Source of the DNA: Planctomycetales bacterium
GTDB lineage: Bacteria > Planctomycetota > Planctomycetia > Isosphaerales > Isosphaeraceae
Length of the DNA: 64,000 nt
Direction: 5' to 3'
Assembly (NCBI GenBank): GCA_027452145.1
Contig: DAIDHB010000112.1
Span: 1-64,000 of the forward strand
Shown here: positions 53,901-61,697 of the stretch, piece by piece
Numbering within the stretch: position 1 is the stretch's first letter
Layout: every line of letters starts with the position of its first letter
The notes under the pieces: generated by a model
The model's database searches: none
What the model was told of the DNA's origin: nothing
The model's input: the letters and a program-made list of their open reading frames with translations, nothing else
Program-made: the position numbers and the translations under genes

Positions 53901-54459
53901 CGACTCGAGCAACAACACGATCGGCGGGACCTCGCCGGGCGCGGGGAACACGATCGCCGGCAACAACACGGGCGTCGACGTGGGCAACAATCCGACGACG
54001 GACAACAGCCAGGGAGACAGCATCCTGGGCAATGCGATCTACGCCAACACCGGCCTGGGCATCGACCTGGGCGCCGACGGCGTGACCCCGAACCACAACC
54101 CCGAGCCAACGGTGGGCCCGAACCTGCTCCAGAACTATCCCGTGCTCGCCACGGCAATGAATAGCAGTGGCGGCGGCTTGACGATTACAGGGACGCTGAC
54201 CAGCGTCGCCAATCGGACGTATCGCGTCGAGTTCTTCTCGCAGCCGACCGGCGACCCGTCGGCCTACGGACAGGGTCACACGTACCTGGGCTATGCCACC
54301 GTGACAACCAACGGCAGCGGCGTCGCGACGATCAACGTGAACCTCACCGGGGTGAACATCCCCGTGGGCCAGGCGATCACGGCGACGGCCACCGACTCGA
54401 GTGGCAATACGTCGGAGTTCTCGGCGTGGATCACGATCTCGCCAGGACCGAGCATCTAG
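47998..54459 (+). CDS. Giant right-handed parallel beta-helix surface protein
   Basis: A 2153-residue protein. The N-terminus has the planctomycete export/anchor motif FDRLETRELLST (residues about 30-42) preceded by an Arg-rich stretch. The body is a long series of repeats of about 65 residues, each containing T-I-G-G-T, G-x-G-N-x-I-S-G-N, I-Q-G-N-x-I-G-T and A-x-x-N-G; I estimate 25-30 copies. This pattern forms NosD/pectate-lyase-like parallel beta-helices. The last 120 residues (GGGLTITGTLTSVANRTYRV ... TATDSSGNTSEFS) form a separate beta domain. It has no cell-wall anchor and is probably an adhesin or a polysaccharide-binding protein. GGGAG lies eight bases before the ATG. Confidence 0.9.
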   Translation: MIPRRESALRKLGTSSFVRARARARRRPGFDRLETRELLSTFTVTNTNNAGDHSLRWAIEQANARPGGDLIKFDIPSRPPYSGVHTIELKSALPAITGHVTIDGYTQTGAKANTLGAGQGDNAIILVEIKAVAGAGFSGLVVTRGDGTVIEGLSLVGFSKEAGVALKGGRNTRVVGDFLGLQPNGDIPSARNGIGVAIEGAQGNVIGGLANADRNLISGNLNQGIKITGNHNMVINDLVGTDNSGTGARPNGGQGIVLANASNNTIGGPTVASRNLVSGNATNGIEVSAGGPNQIVGNWIGTNFAGTSIDPNAQDGILLNAANGTIVSGNLISGNATSSAYGGIALGAGPGLVAQNNVVTGNTIGLTATQSGPLANGGFGIQIQNNANKNTIGGSTADARNVVSGNLGDGINQTTTSGGFSQNYVYGNDIGTDSTGTRALGNGGNGISVSGAGAILYVSSLNRGQGNVIDANKGSGVFVGSGGDAVVVGNLIGVASDGSTPLGNAGRGVFLNAATSAVIGVNVISGNTLHGVDVNNTRGYVEISANTIGLNQQGTAAVPNGQDGVIVNGSNAVKINGNIISGNGSQGGWGGVDIGAGAASTNTTIIGNSIGVDENGSTAFGNQGFGIRVSNASTGTTIGGTRSSLQFNVISGNQGDGILLLGGSTVVLGNVIGINRQLEAALPNGQNGVEIRTPNATIGGTAAGVGNIIAGNQKDGVLATNFSGSGVVILGNTVGTTPSGASGLGNGAVGVADISASGVTIGGAATGAGNTISGNQGDGIFIGQSSNTAIQGNDIGTNPAGTSALPNAGHGIEANSNRTPPDILNLTIGGTAAGAGNVISGNQGEGIALRGVSQSVIQGNLIGTSASGQSAIGNQGDGVGAIGLIGSVTIGGTIAGAGNTISGNQANGIVAATGMLIQGNSIGTTQDGMNALGNRADGVYVSGASPTIGGTTAAAGNVISGNIENGVEVVDSLGPAAATTIGNNLIGTSAGGKSAVPNAVGIYDSGKSDQITYNLISGNTGAGLILYNASGTNVSGNFIGLDVNGEAAVANAVGVSIGGTIQATNTLQGNYISGNTGDGVLIQTGLQKLVQNTIGPAVTGSSGVVNGGNGVEINGAAATGNIIGAPGQGNVISFNAGAGVLLSGDSGTLIQGNMIGMDSSGANQMSNRLQGVSLTSGSSNDTIGGTTQGAGNVISGNGARSGNAGILVGGTSSATLIQGNVVGLNATGTAAAANGAGVYVQDSAAGTTIGGTTAGAGNTIGGNGTTGIEVIGSATGTLIQGDTIGLGSTGGAIGNYYDGIDLIGGSGTTIGGTAAAARNVISGNGRSSVGGSGINVNGSSVTGTLIVGNFIGTDLTGTRAVGNSDAGVTVAYATVTIGGTGGGRNIISGNAGDGIYLKSTDNVAIVNDLIGLNAAGNAALANGSAGIEAYNAEGTTIGGLTGLSDFISGNTADGVLLDGGTTATTIQGNTIGLAGGATQKVANGGAGINVTDTASSTTIGGTVLGMGNIISGNTGSGINLGAGTNSTLVQGNTLGMDVSTNNVLGNGGDGITDAGRGVTIGGNAAGATNVISGNAGNGIAVSGASAANALIQGNTIGTDGTGTLDRGNTLNGILVNQAAGVTVGGTSTGADNLISGNDQNGIQVVNATGTLIQANTIGTDVTGTLSLANGKSGVQLTGSMQVTIGGAVAGGGNVISGNTLDGVQLSSAQSTLIAGNLIGTNLSGTAAVANGGQGVDLIGATSQTTIGQAGFGNVISGNTGAGVLFTNQAQSLTMLANNIGVNRTGTGPVANAIGVELAGKTAVLGTGTTGQGNLISSNLGNGVQVDGTGTAITIQGDQVVSNGADGIAVNGASGVSIGGTGAGQGNVVSKNAGNGINLASATGASLVNNLIGTNAAGISDQGNGLNGILLGTSLNSTISGNVISGNTQNGIELNTASGGNAITSNRIGVGVDGTTLLGNGGYGVFVQNDSSNNTIGGTSPGAGNTIAGNNTGVDVGNNPTTDNSQGDSILGNAIYANTGLGIDLGADGVTPNHNPEPTVGPNLLQNYPVLATAMNSSGGGLTITGTLTSVANRTYRVEFFSQPTGDPSAYGQGHTYLGYATVTTNGSGVATINVNLTGVNIPVGQAITATATDSSGNTSEFSAWITISPGPSI

Positions 54460-54507
54460 ACGGGACGGACGCCCAGGGATGACACGGGCGGGTCGTCGGG
54501 ATTTGGT

Positions 54508-54759
54508 TCAATCGAGCCCCGCGCAGACGCCTCCGCCGCACTGGGGCCGGCCGCAGCCGAAGGACGGGGCGGCCGGGGCCCCGCAGACCGGCAGGTCGGC
54601 CGCGCGGCCGCGGCCGGTCTGGGCGGCCGCCGGGACGCTGAGCTGCCGGGCCACGTCATGACTGCCGCAGTGGGGGCAGCGCGGGGCGTCGGAGGACGAT
54701 CGGACCAGGGTCTCGAAGGTCTGGTCGCAGGGCTCGCAGTGATACTCGTAGATCGGCAT
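54508..54759 (-). CDS. FmdB-type zinc-ribbon protein
   Basis: An 83-residue protein that starts MPIYEYHCEPCDQTFE, the classic FmdB opening. Two CxxC pairs (CEPC, CPHC) bind zinc. The C-terminus contains additional Cys and Gly residues (CGAPAAPSFGCGRPQCGGG), common in planctomycete members. Often described as a putative regulator; no function is shown. Confidence 0.88.
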   Translation of the reverse strand: MPIYEYHCEPCDQTFETLVRSSSDAPRCPHCGSHDVARQLSVPAAAQTGRGRAADLPVCGAPAAPSFGCGRPQCGGGVCAGLD

Positions 54760-54961
54760 CTCGGGACCGCTCCTCACCCGTCGGGATCATTGGCGCCCGC
54801 GGGGATCGCGGGCGGTGCCCCGGGAGGCCGGGCGGCCGGGGCACCCACGAGGGTATTCTGGAAGTCCCCCCGGGGATTGTCAATGCCGCCCGGATCGGGT
54901 TAACTCCGAGGAAGGCGGGCACGACCGGGTGGACTCGAACGTTTCGCGGGGGGCCGGGGTG

Positions 54962-55744
54962 ATGATGGTCCGGATTCGGCCGATGTCGCGCCAGGAGGTC
55001 CGTGCGCTGGACGAGCGTGCCGCCACCGAGCTGGCGCTGCCGACCTTGCTGCTGATGGAGAACGCCGGCCGGGGCGCGGCCTCGTGGCTGGCGGAGCTGG
55101 CCGGGGCGATCCCGCCCGACGCCGGCGGCCGTCCGTTCACGCCGCCGGAGACCATGACCGAGCCCCAGGTCCCGCACGGGCCGAAGCCGCCGCGGATGCT
55201 GATCCTCTGCGGCCCGGGAAACAACGGCGGCGACGGCGGGGTCGTCGCCCGGCACCTGGACGCCTGGGGATTCCCGGTCCGTGTCGCCTGGTTCGCCCAC
55301 GCCGACGCGCTGCGAGGCGACGCCGCCGTGCAGCACGCGATCCTGGCCCGATCGGGCATCGCGCAGTCCACCTGGTTCGACGAGCATCCCGGCGACGAGG
55401 TCGACCCCGGGGCGCTCCACGCCCTTCTGGCCGGCGCCGACTGGCTGGTCGACGCCCTCCTCGGCACCGGCCTGTCGCGGCCGGTGGAGGGCCCGCTCCG
55501 CACCGTGATCGAGGCGATCAACGACTCGGGCCGGCCCGCTTTCGCGCTCGACTTACCCTCTGGCCTCGACGCCGACACCGGCAGGCCCCTCGGCGTGGCC
55601 GTGCACGCGCAGGCCACGGCGACGTTCGTCGCCCCCAAGCAGGGCTTCTCCGAGCCCGGCGCCGTCGATTACACCGGCGACGTCGCCGTCATCGACATCG
55701 GCCTGCCCCGCAGCCTCATCGCGCCCTACCTGATGGGCGGGTGA
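54962..55744 (+). CDS. nnrE: NAD(P)H-hydrate epimerase
   Basis: A 260-residue protein matching the YjeF N-terminal domain. Motifs: LMENAGRGAA (substrate region), GPGNNGGDGGVVARHL (GxGNNGGDG), DALLGTGLSRPVEGP and LPSGLDADTG. It interconverts the R and S forms of hydrated NAD(P)H during repair. The dehydratase (NnrD) is not fused and is not in the window. A Pro-rich insert (about residues 50-70) is unusual for the family. Confidence 0.95.
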   Translation: MMVRIRPMSRQEVRALDERAATELALPTLLLMENAGRGAASWLAELAGAIPPDAGGRPFTPPETMTEPQVPHGPKPPRMLILCGPGNNGGDGGVVARHLDAWGFPVRVAWFAHADALRGDAAVQHAILARSGIAQSTWFDEHPGDEVDPGALHALLAGADWLVDALLGTGLSRPVEGPLRTVIEAINDSGRPAFALDLPSGLDADTGRPLGVAVHAQATATFVAPKQGFSEPGAVDYTGDVAVIDIGLPRSLIAPYLMGG

Positions 55745-55814
55745 CGCGAGATCGACAGCGCCCCCCGGTCCTTGATTGACGCATCTCGACGCCGATTCCT
55801 GCCGATGATTGTCG

Positions 55815-55839
55815 GGATGGGACGGGACGGGACGGGACG
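55815..55839. repeat. GGGAC pentamer repeat
   Basis: GGATGGGACGGGACGGGACG (four near-perfect pentamers) lies upstream of the Rpn-like gene. It could be a slippage site; no function is evident. Confidence 0.55.
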
Positions 55840-55908
55840 GCTCCTCGCGCGTTGCGTTCGCGTCGAGCCGGCCAGCCGCCTTCTCCCTCCACCTCGGGGC
55901 TCTTCGCG

Positions 55909-56844
55909 ATGCACGATCGGGACAAGGGCGGAAAGTGGCTGATCCGCCACTACGGCGGGACCATCCTCCGTCTGGCCGGCACCCCCGGGCTGATCTCCTG
56001 GAAGGCGGTCCAGGCCGAACCCGTCCAGCCTCGGCGGTTGCCCGATGGATTGATCGAGGCCCGCCTCCGCGGGCGATCCGATCCAAGCCTCTTCGCCCTG
56101 GAGATTTCCACCTATCCCTACCCGCGGCTGGTCAGGCAGGCCGCCGACGACGCCCTGCTGATCTACCTCGAGCGCGGCCTCGTACCGGAGGTCATCGTCC
56201 TGGTCCTCCGCCCCCGCGGCAAGCGGCCGGTCCCGCGCGAGCTGGACCTGCCGAGCGATTCGGGGATCACGCGGATCCACGTCCAGTGGAAGGTAATCGA
56301 GCTGTGGAATCTCCCGGCCGATGAGTTACTGGCCTCCGGCGACGTCGGGCTGATCCCGCTGGTGCCCCTGTCGCGGTTCGACGGCCCGGTCGAGCCGATC
56401 CTGGACGAATGCCGCAAACGGATCGAGCGGGACGTGCCCGAGGGACTGCGCGAGAACATGCGAGTGGTGACCCACTTCATGGCCGGCCTGAAGTATAATG
56501 ACCCGAGACTCTTCCTGAAGCTGGGAGGAAAGAAGGCCATGATCAAGACGGGATCACCGCTGCTCCGGGAACTCTTCGAGGAGATGGCGCGCGAGGCGCG
56601 CGAGAAGGACCGACAGGAGGGCCGACTCGAGGGCCGACAGGAGGGCCGACTCGAGGGCGAAAGAGACGCCGTCGTCACGGTGTTGACCTCGCGATTCGGC
56701 GACGACGCCGCCCGGTTGAGCGACCGCCTGAAATCGCTCGACGAGGCCCAGCTCAGGCGGCTCCTGGCCATGGCCGCGACCTGCCCGGACCTGGCGTCAT
56801 TCGGCGAGCATCTGCCGACCCGGCGGCGCAGGCGAAAGAGTTGA
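55909..56844 (+). CDS. Rpn/YhgA-like (PD-(D/E)XK) protein with DUF4351-type end
   Basis: A 311-residue protein starting MHDRDKGGKWLIRHYGGTIL. The core ARLRGRSDPSLFALEISTYP gives the D and E-x-S/K-type active-site arrangement of transposase-derived Rpn nucleases. The C-terminal region has the repeat RQEGRLEGRQEGRLEGE (coiled, charged) and a DUF4351-like helical end (FGDDAARLSDRLKSLDEAQL). Planctomycete genomes carry many such copies; the role, mobile or regulatory, is unclear. The repeats show likely slippage. Confidence 0.72.
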   Translation: MHDRDKGGKWLIRHYGGTILRLAGTPGLISWKAVQAEPVQPRRLPDGLIEARLRGRSDPSLFALEISTYPYPRLVRQAADDALLIYLERGLVPEVIVLVLRPRGKRPVPRELDLPSDSGITRIHVQWKVIELWNLPADELLASGDVGLIPLVPLSRFDGPVEPILDECRKRIERDVPEGLRENMRVVTHFMAGLKYNDPRLFLKLGGKKAMIKTGSPLLRELFEEMAREAREKDRQEGRLEGRQEGRLEGERDAVVTVLTSRFGDDAARLSDRLKSLDEAQLRRLLAMAATCPDLASFGEHLPTRRRRRKS

Positions 56845-57081
56845 CGCGGCCGCCCGATCGCCGTGAGATTGGGCGGGCCGTCGATCGGTTCGACCTCTTC
56901 GGCGCCCTGCCCGGGCCTCAGAGGAGGGGAAAGGACCGTGGGAATGGAGCGGGGAGCAGAGAGCGAAGCCGCGTGGGGCCATGCCGAGTCGCCGCCTGCG
57001 ACGACTTGCTCTCTTCCCTTCTGTCCTTTCTTTACTTGTTCTTTTCTATCTGTCCTTCGGAATCGATCTCTTCATAGGCTC

Positions 57082-59223
57082 TCAGGGCGATGAGGGCCCG
57101 GGCCGATCGGCCGGGGTTCGGGACCCGCCCGGACGGGCGGGGCCGCTCGCGGGATGGCCGGCGGCGGGCGGCTCGCGGAAGTGCTCCATCTGATCGAGCC
57201 GCCGCTCGATGTGCTCGAGCCGCTCGACGACGGCGCGGGGCAGGTTGAGCTTCAGCTCGTTGAGGGCCGGATGGCCCGGCGCGGCGTCGCCGCGGTCCGA
57301 CTTCGGCCGGGCCGCCGGGGCCCCGTCCGCGCGCCCGGCCGCGCCGGGCGAGTCGGCGGGTGCCGGCGGCGAGGGCGGCGAGGCAGGAGAGGCCGAATTG
57401 GAGCTCGAAGGCTCGGGATCCTTCGCGGGTGCCCCTGATCCCGGGGCGGGGGGGGCGATCCGCGAGGCCGTGGGAGTCACGTCGACGCTCGCCCGGCCCG
57501 GGCGGTGCCCGGCCGACGCCGCCCGTCCGTCCGACTGACGACCCGACGACGGCCGGCTGGCGGTCTGGACCGGCACGTCGAATCGCGGCCGATCGGCGTC
57601 GTCCTCGCGGACCACGCCCACCACGATCGTGGTCCGCGCCGGGATCCGATCGAGCCGGTCGATGAGGTCGTTGCGCGAGCGGATCGGCTGGCCGTTGACG
57701 CCGACGATGCGATCGCCCGGCTGGAGGCCCGCTCGCTCGGCCGGGGAATCGGGCAGGACATCCAGCAGCCGGGCACCCTCGCGGGGCAACGAGATCTCGC
57801 CGGCAGGCCCCGAATCCCGGTCGGGCGACGCCGATGCGACCGGGGTATCCGCCTGGCCTCTGCCCCCGGCGCCTCGCCATGCCCGCGCGCCGAGCGTTGC
57901 GGACGAACCGGCGGCCGCGCCCGGGTCGGTCGAGGGCTCGGTTCCGGGCTGGGCCTCGGTTGCGGCGACCGGCCGCTCGTGGACGAAGTGGACACCCAGG
58001 TAGGACCGATCGACCCGGCCATGCAGGCGGAGCTGGTCGGCGATCCAGAGCGCGTCGCGGCTGGGGATGCCGAAGCCGAAGTGGGTGTCCTGGTCGGCCG
58101 GCCGGGACAGCTCGTCGTCGACGGCCGGCTCGCGATCGGCCGGCGCGCCCGCCGCGCCGGCGCGCCCGCCGGCTGCCGCCGGGCCCTCCTCGGTGCCGGC
58201 ATCCAGCGGCGCCGCCGCGACGAGAGACCCGCCCCCGCCCGCCGCCGACCCCCGGTTCGCCAGGCCGCCGCGGATCAGCCCCAGCCAGTCGCCGCGGAGG
58301 TCGACCACCGCCGCCCCGCTGTCGCCCGGATACAGCGGGGCCTGGATCTGGATCAACCCGCCCAGCCGGCGCTCGCCCAGCTTCAGCGCCCGATCCAGCC
58401 CGGCGACATGCCCCCGGCTGGCCGAATGCCCCATGCCAAACGGGCTCCCCACGATGAACACCTGGCTGCCGAGCTTGGGCCGGTCGGCCGCGGCGTGGAT
58501 CGGCCGCACCGCGCGGGGCGAGATCCGCAGGAGCGTCAGCCCCGTGTACGGGTCGGCCGCCAGCCACTGCACCACGTGCGCCCGGCCCAGGTGGTCGCGG
58601 GCCACGATCGGCGCCGGGGCGACGCGACGATCCTCGGCCCCCGCCGGCTTCTTGCCGCCCCCGCCGCTCGGAGGGGGATCGATCCGCACCGCCAGCACCT
58701 CGCCGCGCGGGCTGATCACCACCCCCGAGGCGACCCGACGCTCGCCCAGGGGGGAATCGACCGGGGTGTACTCCAGTTCGACGACCGACTCGCGCGCCCG
58801 CTCGATCGCCGCGGCGATCTGCCGCTCGAGGTGATCCCAGGCCGCCAGCAGCTCCTCGGTCCCCACGCCGGGACCGATGGCCTCGCGGCCGCGGCCTCGG
58901 CCTCGGCCGCCTCCGTGCGGGCCGTCCCACGCGGCCGCCGCCTCGTCCGCCGCGTCGACGCCGTCGTCCTCGCCGGACTGGCCGGACGCCCCCGACTCCC
59001 GAGGATCGGCCGAGGCCACGCCATCCAACCCGCCCGGGGTTGGTCCGACACCGTGCCCATTCCCCGCGTCCGCCGCAAGGTTCTCCCCGCGCGGATCCGG
59101 CCGGGCCGCCGGCCAGACGGCCGCCGCGATGCCGATCGCCAGCATCAGCAAGAGCGCGCACCCGACCGCCAGGCGCGTCGCCCGAGCCCTGGCATTCCGG
59201 CGGTCATGGGGCAGCTTGGACAT
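57082..59223 (-). CDS. HtrA-like membrane pseudoprotease with PDZ domain
   Basis: A 713-residue protein (MSKLPHDRRNARARATRLAV). A membrane anchor (about residues 16-38) is followed by a disordered linker and a trypsin-like S1C domain. The GDSG motif (LYPGDSGAAVV) is intact, but the His position (VISPRGEVLAVRID, normally ...NAHVV) and the Asp position (YTGLTLLRI, normally D-L-A-L-L) are changed. The enzyme is probably inactive. A PDZ domain follows (LLDVLPDSPAERAGLQPGDR, GVNGQPIRSRNDLIDRL). A coiled-coil lies near the C-terminus (VVERLEHIERRLDQMEHF). It likely works as a binding or chaperone-like protein. Confidence 0.78.
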   Translation of the reverse strand: MSKLPHDRRNARARATRLAVGCALLLMLAIGIAAAVWPAARPDPRGENLAADAGNGHGVGPTPGGLDGVASADPRESGASGQSGEDDGVDAADEAAAAWDGPHGGGRGRGRGREAIGPGVGTEELLAAWDHLERQIAAAIERARESVVELEYTPVDSPLGERRVASGVVISPRGEVLAVRIDPPPSGGGGKKPAGAEDRRVAPAPIVARDHLGRAHVVQWLAADPYTGLTLLRISPRAVRPIHAAADRPKLGSQVFIVGSPFGMGHSASRGHVAGLDRALKLGERRLGGLIQIQAPLYPGDSGAAVVDLRGDWLGLIRGGLANRGSAAGGGGSLVAAAPLDAGTEEGPAAAGGRAGAAGAPADREPAVDDELSRPADQDTHFGFGIPSRDALWIADQLRLHGRVDRSYLGVHFVHERPVAATEAQPGTEPSTDPGAAAGSSATLGARAWRGAGGRGQADTPVASASPDRDSGPAGEISLPREGARLLDVLPDSPAERAGLQPGDRIVGVNGQPIRSRNDLIDRLDRIPARTTIVVGVVREDDADRPRFDVPVQTASRPSSGRQSDGRAASAGHRPGRASVDVTPTASRIAPPAPGSGAPAKDPEPSSSNSASPASPPSPPAPADSPGAAGRADGAPAARPKSDRGDAAPGHPALNELKLNLPRAVVERLEHIERRLDQMEHFREPPAAGHPASGPARPGGSRTPADRPGPSSP

Positions 59224-59299
59224 GGGTGGCTGTGACTCGCCTGCGGTCAGTGAGTGCCTCATTCACGTGCACGTGCCCGCTGGTGCCCCCCGATCCCGT

Positions 59300-59480
59300 C
59301 GGGAGGGCGAGGCCCCTGCGGACCCATTGAGGGGAGGCTCGGCAGGAGCCTAGCCCTCCCGGGAACCGGAACGCATCAGCGGACTTTTGTGTTACCTCGG
59401 CGGGAAGCATCCTCCAATGAGGTCGGGCATTCGTGCCCGGTGCCCAGGTCTCGTCGGGCTCGAAAGCCCGACCGCCTTTC
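59300..59480. repeat. GGCTCGGCAGGAGCC repeat (copy 1) and GTCGGGCATTC hairpins
   Basis: GGAGGGCGAGGC at 59301 pairs with AGCCTAGCCCTCCC at 59347-59360 around GGAGGCTCGGCAGGAGCC. A GTCGGGCATTCGTGCCCGG hairpin and GTCGGGCTCGAAAGCCCGAC follow at 59420-59477. The gap 59224-59610 holds nothing else. Confidence 0.65.
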
Positions 59481-59610
59481 GGACCCGCGTGATCGATCCT
59501 CCGTGAATTCCCCGGTGATTCTCGTGACTCCACCTCCTGGCCCGCGGCCGTCTCCGTCCCGCCGACGGCTCGCGCGGGTCGGTGAATGGCCGGCTCTCTT
59601 CGTCAGCCCC

Positions 59611-60489
59611 TCAATAGACAGCCTGCGAGTCGCGGCCGTCGGACGGCATGGGCGTGACGGGCTCGAGGTCGTAGCCGATCCGGGAGGCGGCCCCGGGCGC
59701 GGGCTCGGTCGCGGCCGTGGGGGCCGGGGTCGTGGCGGTGACCGGGACCGCCGGCGCACGGCTCAGATCCGCCTGGGCCAACTGCCCGGCGGGGAGGTCG
59801 CGGCGATGGCCGCGGCGTGGATTGCGGCGGGCCGTCGCGGCCAGGTGGGCCGGCGGTTCGGGAGCGGGGGCCGGCCGGGCCGACGGCAGCCGGAGCAGGC
59901 CCGCCACCGGGCGGGCGTTGGACCGGATGTCCGCCTCGGCGGCGGACTGCCGCCGCCACTGCGCCGGCACCACGACCGCCAGCAGCAGGATCGATGCCGC
60001 CAGGCTCGCGCCGAGGACCCGCGGCATCGAGACGGAAGGCCGCGAGCCGTCCAGGCCGCCCAGGATCGAGTCCGCGAACCCCTCTTTCAGGGTGTCCTGC
60101 ATCCAGGCGGTCCGCAGCGGACGCTCGGCGTCGAGGGCCGCGCAGGCCTCGAGCCGGTCGGCGACGTCCTCCTCCCGCGGCCGGGATGCTCCGGCCATCA
60201 CGTGGGCAGCGATCCGGCGCTCCAGCGACGGCCAGAGCGACGGCCCCTCCGGCGCGGCCGGCACCGCGGCGGCCGCCGCGCCCAGCGCCTCGAACGCCCG
60301 GCTCAGCCCCGATCGGTGCGCCCGGCACGCCGTGCAGGCCGCCAGGTGGCGCTCGATCGCCCGGTGCTCCGCCGCGTCGAGGTCGCCCCCGTCGCCGTCG
60401 GGATCGCCGGCCGATTCGAGGGGCCCCCTCCACAAGGGCAGGCGACCCCGGACCCATTCACATGCCGGATGATTCATCGTCGTGCCCAT
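59611..60489 (-). CDS. Membrane anti-sigma factor with zinc-finger (ZAS) motif
   Basis: A 292-residue protein. I chose the start at 60489 because GGAGG lies upstream; 60477 is an alternative. The N-terminal ZAS motif is H-x3-C-x2-C (RHLAACTACRAH). A membrane segment (about residues 170-190, LGASLAASILLLAVVVPAQW) separates it from a Pro/Ala-rich outside part. It overlaps the sigma gene by 32 bp, so it is very likely the partner that binds and inhibits that sigma factor. Confidence 0.87.
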   Translation of the reverse strand: MGTTMNHPACEWVRGRLPLWRGPLESAGDPDGDGGDLDAAEHRAIERHLAACTACRAHRSGLSRAFEALGAAAAAVPAAPEGPSLWPSLERRIAAHVMAGASRPREEDVADRLEACAALDAERPLRTAWMQDTLKEGFADSILGGLDGSRPSVSMPRVLGASLAASILLLAVVVPAQWRRQSAAEADIRSNARPVAGLLRLPSARPAPAPEPPAHLAATARRNPRRGHRRDLPAGQLAQADLSRAPAVPVTATTPAPTAATEPAPGAASRIGYDLEPVTPMPSDGRDSQAVY

Positions 60490-61237
60490 TGCTGGAATGG
60501 TCCTCCGTGGCCCCACCGGACGCCGCATCCTGGCGGCGTTCCCAGATCTCTCGGAACTTCTCGCGGGCCTTCGCCAGCCGCCACCGCACGGTCGCCTCGC
60601 GGCGCCCGACGATCGCCGCAACCTCCGACGAGGAAAAGCCCTCCAGGTCGCGAAGCACGAGGATCGTCCGGTAGCTGACGGGCATCATCTCCAGGACATA
60701 ATGAACTTCCTGTGCCAGATCGGCCCGTTCGCGGGGGTCGGGATCGGCCAGTTGGAAGACCGCCTGGCCGTCGGCATCCGTCCGGTCGATCGAGGCGGCC
60801 GGCGGCGGGGCGCTTTTGGTGCTCCGGAGCCAGTCCAGGGCCAGGTTGACCCCCACGCGGAACAGCCACGGGCCGAACCGCCGAGCCGTATCGAACCGAT
60901 CGAGCCGGGTGTACACCCGCCAGAACGTCTCCTGCGCCAGGTCGCGGGACTGTTCGGGGTCGTGGACCAGCCGGATGAGGACGCGGACAAGCTTTCGCTC
61001 GTAGCGCCGCACCAGCGCGGCGAACGCCTGATGATCGCCGCGGCGGGCATGCTCGACCAGCCAGGCGTCGTGGTGGTGCGAGTCATCCCCCGCACGGCCA
61101 CCGTCCGGCCCGCCGGTCCCGAGCCCCCGATTGGCGTCCGCGGGACGGACCGCGATCCGGGGCGCGGGTATGCACCCATCCGTCTGACCGATGCTCATGT
61201 CGTCCGGGCCCCCCTGGACCCTGGCCGGCTCCTGCAT
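60458..61237 (-). CDS. ECF-type RNA polymerase sigma factor (RpoE-like)
   Basis: A 259-residue protein. The start at 61237 is preceded by GGAGG at good spacing. An N-terminal 55-residue extension precedes region 2 (AFAALVRRYERKLVRVLIRL, DLAQETFWRVYTRLDRF, RRFGPWLFRVGVNLALDWLR). Region 4 is LEGFSSSEVAAIVGRREATV and the recognition helix RWRLAKAREKF. It forms an operon with the anti-sigma factor that overlaps its end. Confidence 0.93.
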   Translation of the reverse strand: MQEPARVQGGPDDMSIGQTDGCIPAPRIAVRPADANRGLGTGGPDGGRAGDDSHHHDAWLVEHARRGDHQAFAALVRRYERKLVRVLIRLVHDPEQSRDLAQETFWRVYTRLDRFDTARRFGPWLFRVGVNLALDWLRSTKSAPPPAASIDRTDADGQAVFQLADPDPRERADLAQEVHYVLEMMPVSYRTILVLRDLEGFSSSEVAAIVGRREATVRWRLAKAREKFREIWERRQDAASGGATEDHSSNGHDDESSGM

Positions 61238-61350
61238 CGCGCGACCTCCTCACGCTCTTTATGATACGACGAACCGGCCCCCGTGCGCTGGCTCTTTTTC
61301 CAGGTTGTTTCACACAATCAACTTAAAGTCTGCCCTGAAAGGCCCTGACC

Positions 61351-61446
61351 GTGAGGGCGAGCCACCCGGCGAGCCCGATTCGACCGGGACCCTGGGGAAG
61401 CCTCACCTCACCTCATCCCGGCTCGGCAGGAGCCTCGCCCTCCCGA
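61351..61446. repeat. GGCTCGGCAGGAGCC repeat (copy 2)
   Basis: GTGAGGGCGAGCCACCCGGC at 61350 and GGCTCGGCAGGAGCCTCGCC at about 61419-61438 match the copy at 59300-59360. The two copies lie on either side of the sigma/anti-sigma operon. Confidence 0.65.
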
Positions 61447-61697
61447 TCCTGGAGCGGACTTCGGAATGCAAGCCCCGGGCCGGCCGATTGTCGGGATAGC
61501 GACGGCCTGCCGTCGCCGCGGGCCGGCCGATTCCCCGCCGCGGCGACCCTCGGCCGATCCGTCGGTCCCCGCCCGATCGCCGACGGTCGGGCCGCCATCT
61601 TACCCTGCGAACCGGCCGGACGCCCCCCGGCGCGCAACACGGACGCCGACCGCCTGGTGTACAAACGAACGCAATCGCGGCTGCCCACCGGGCAGAA

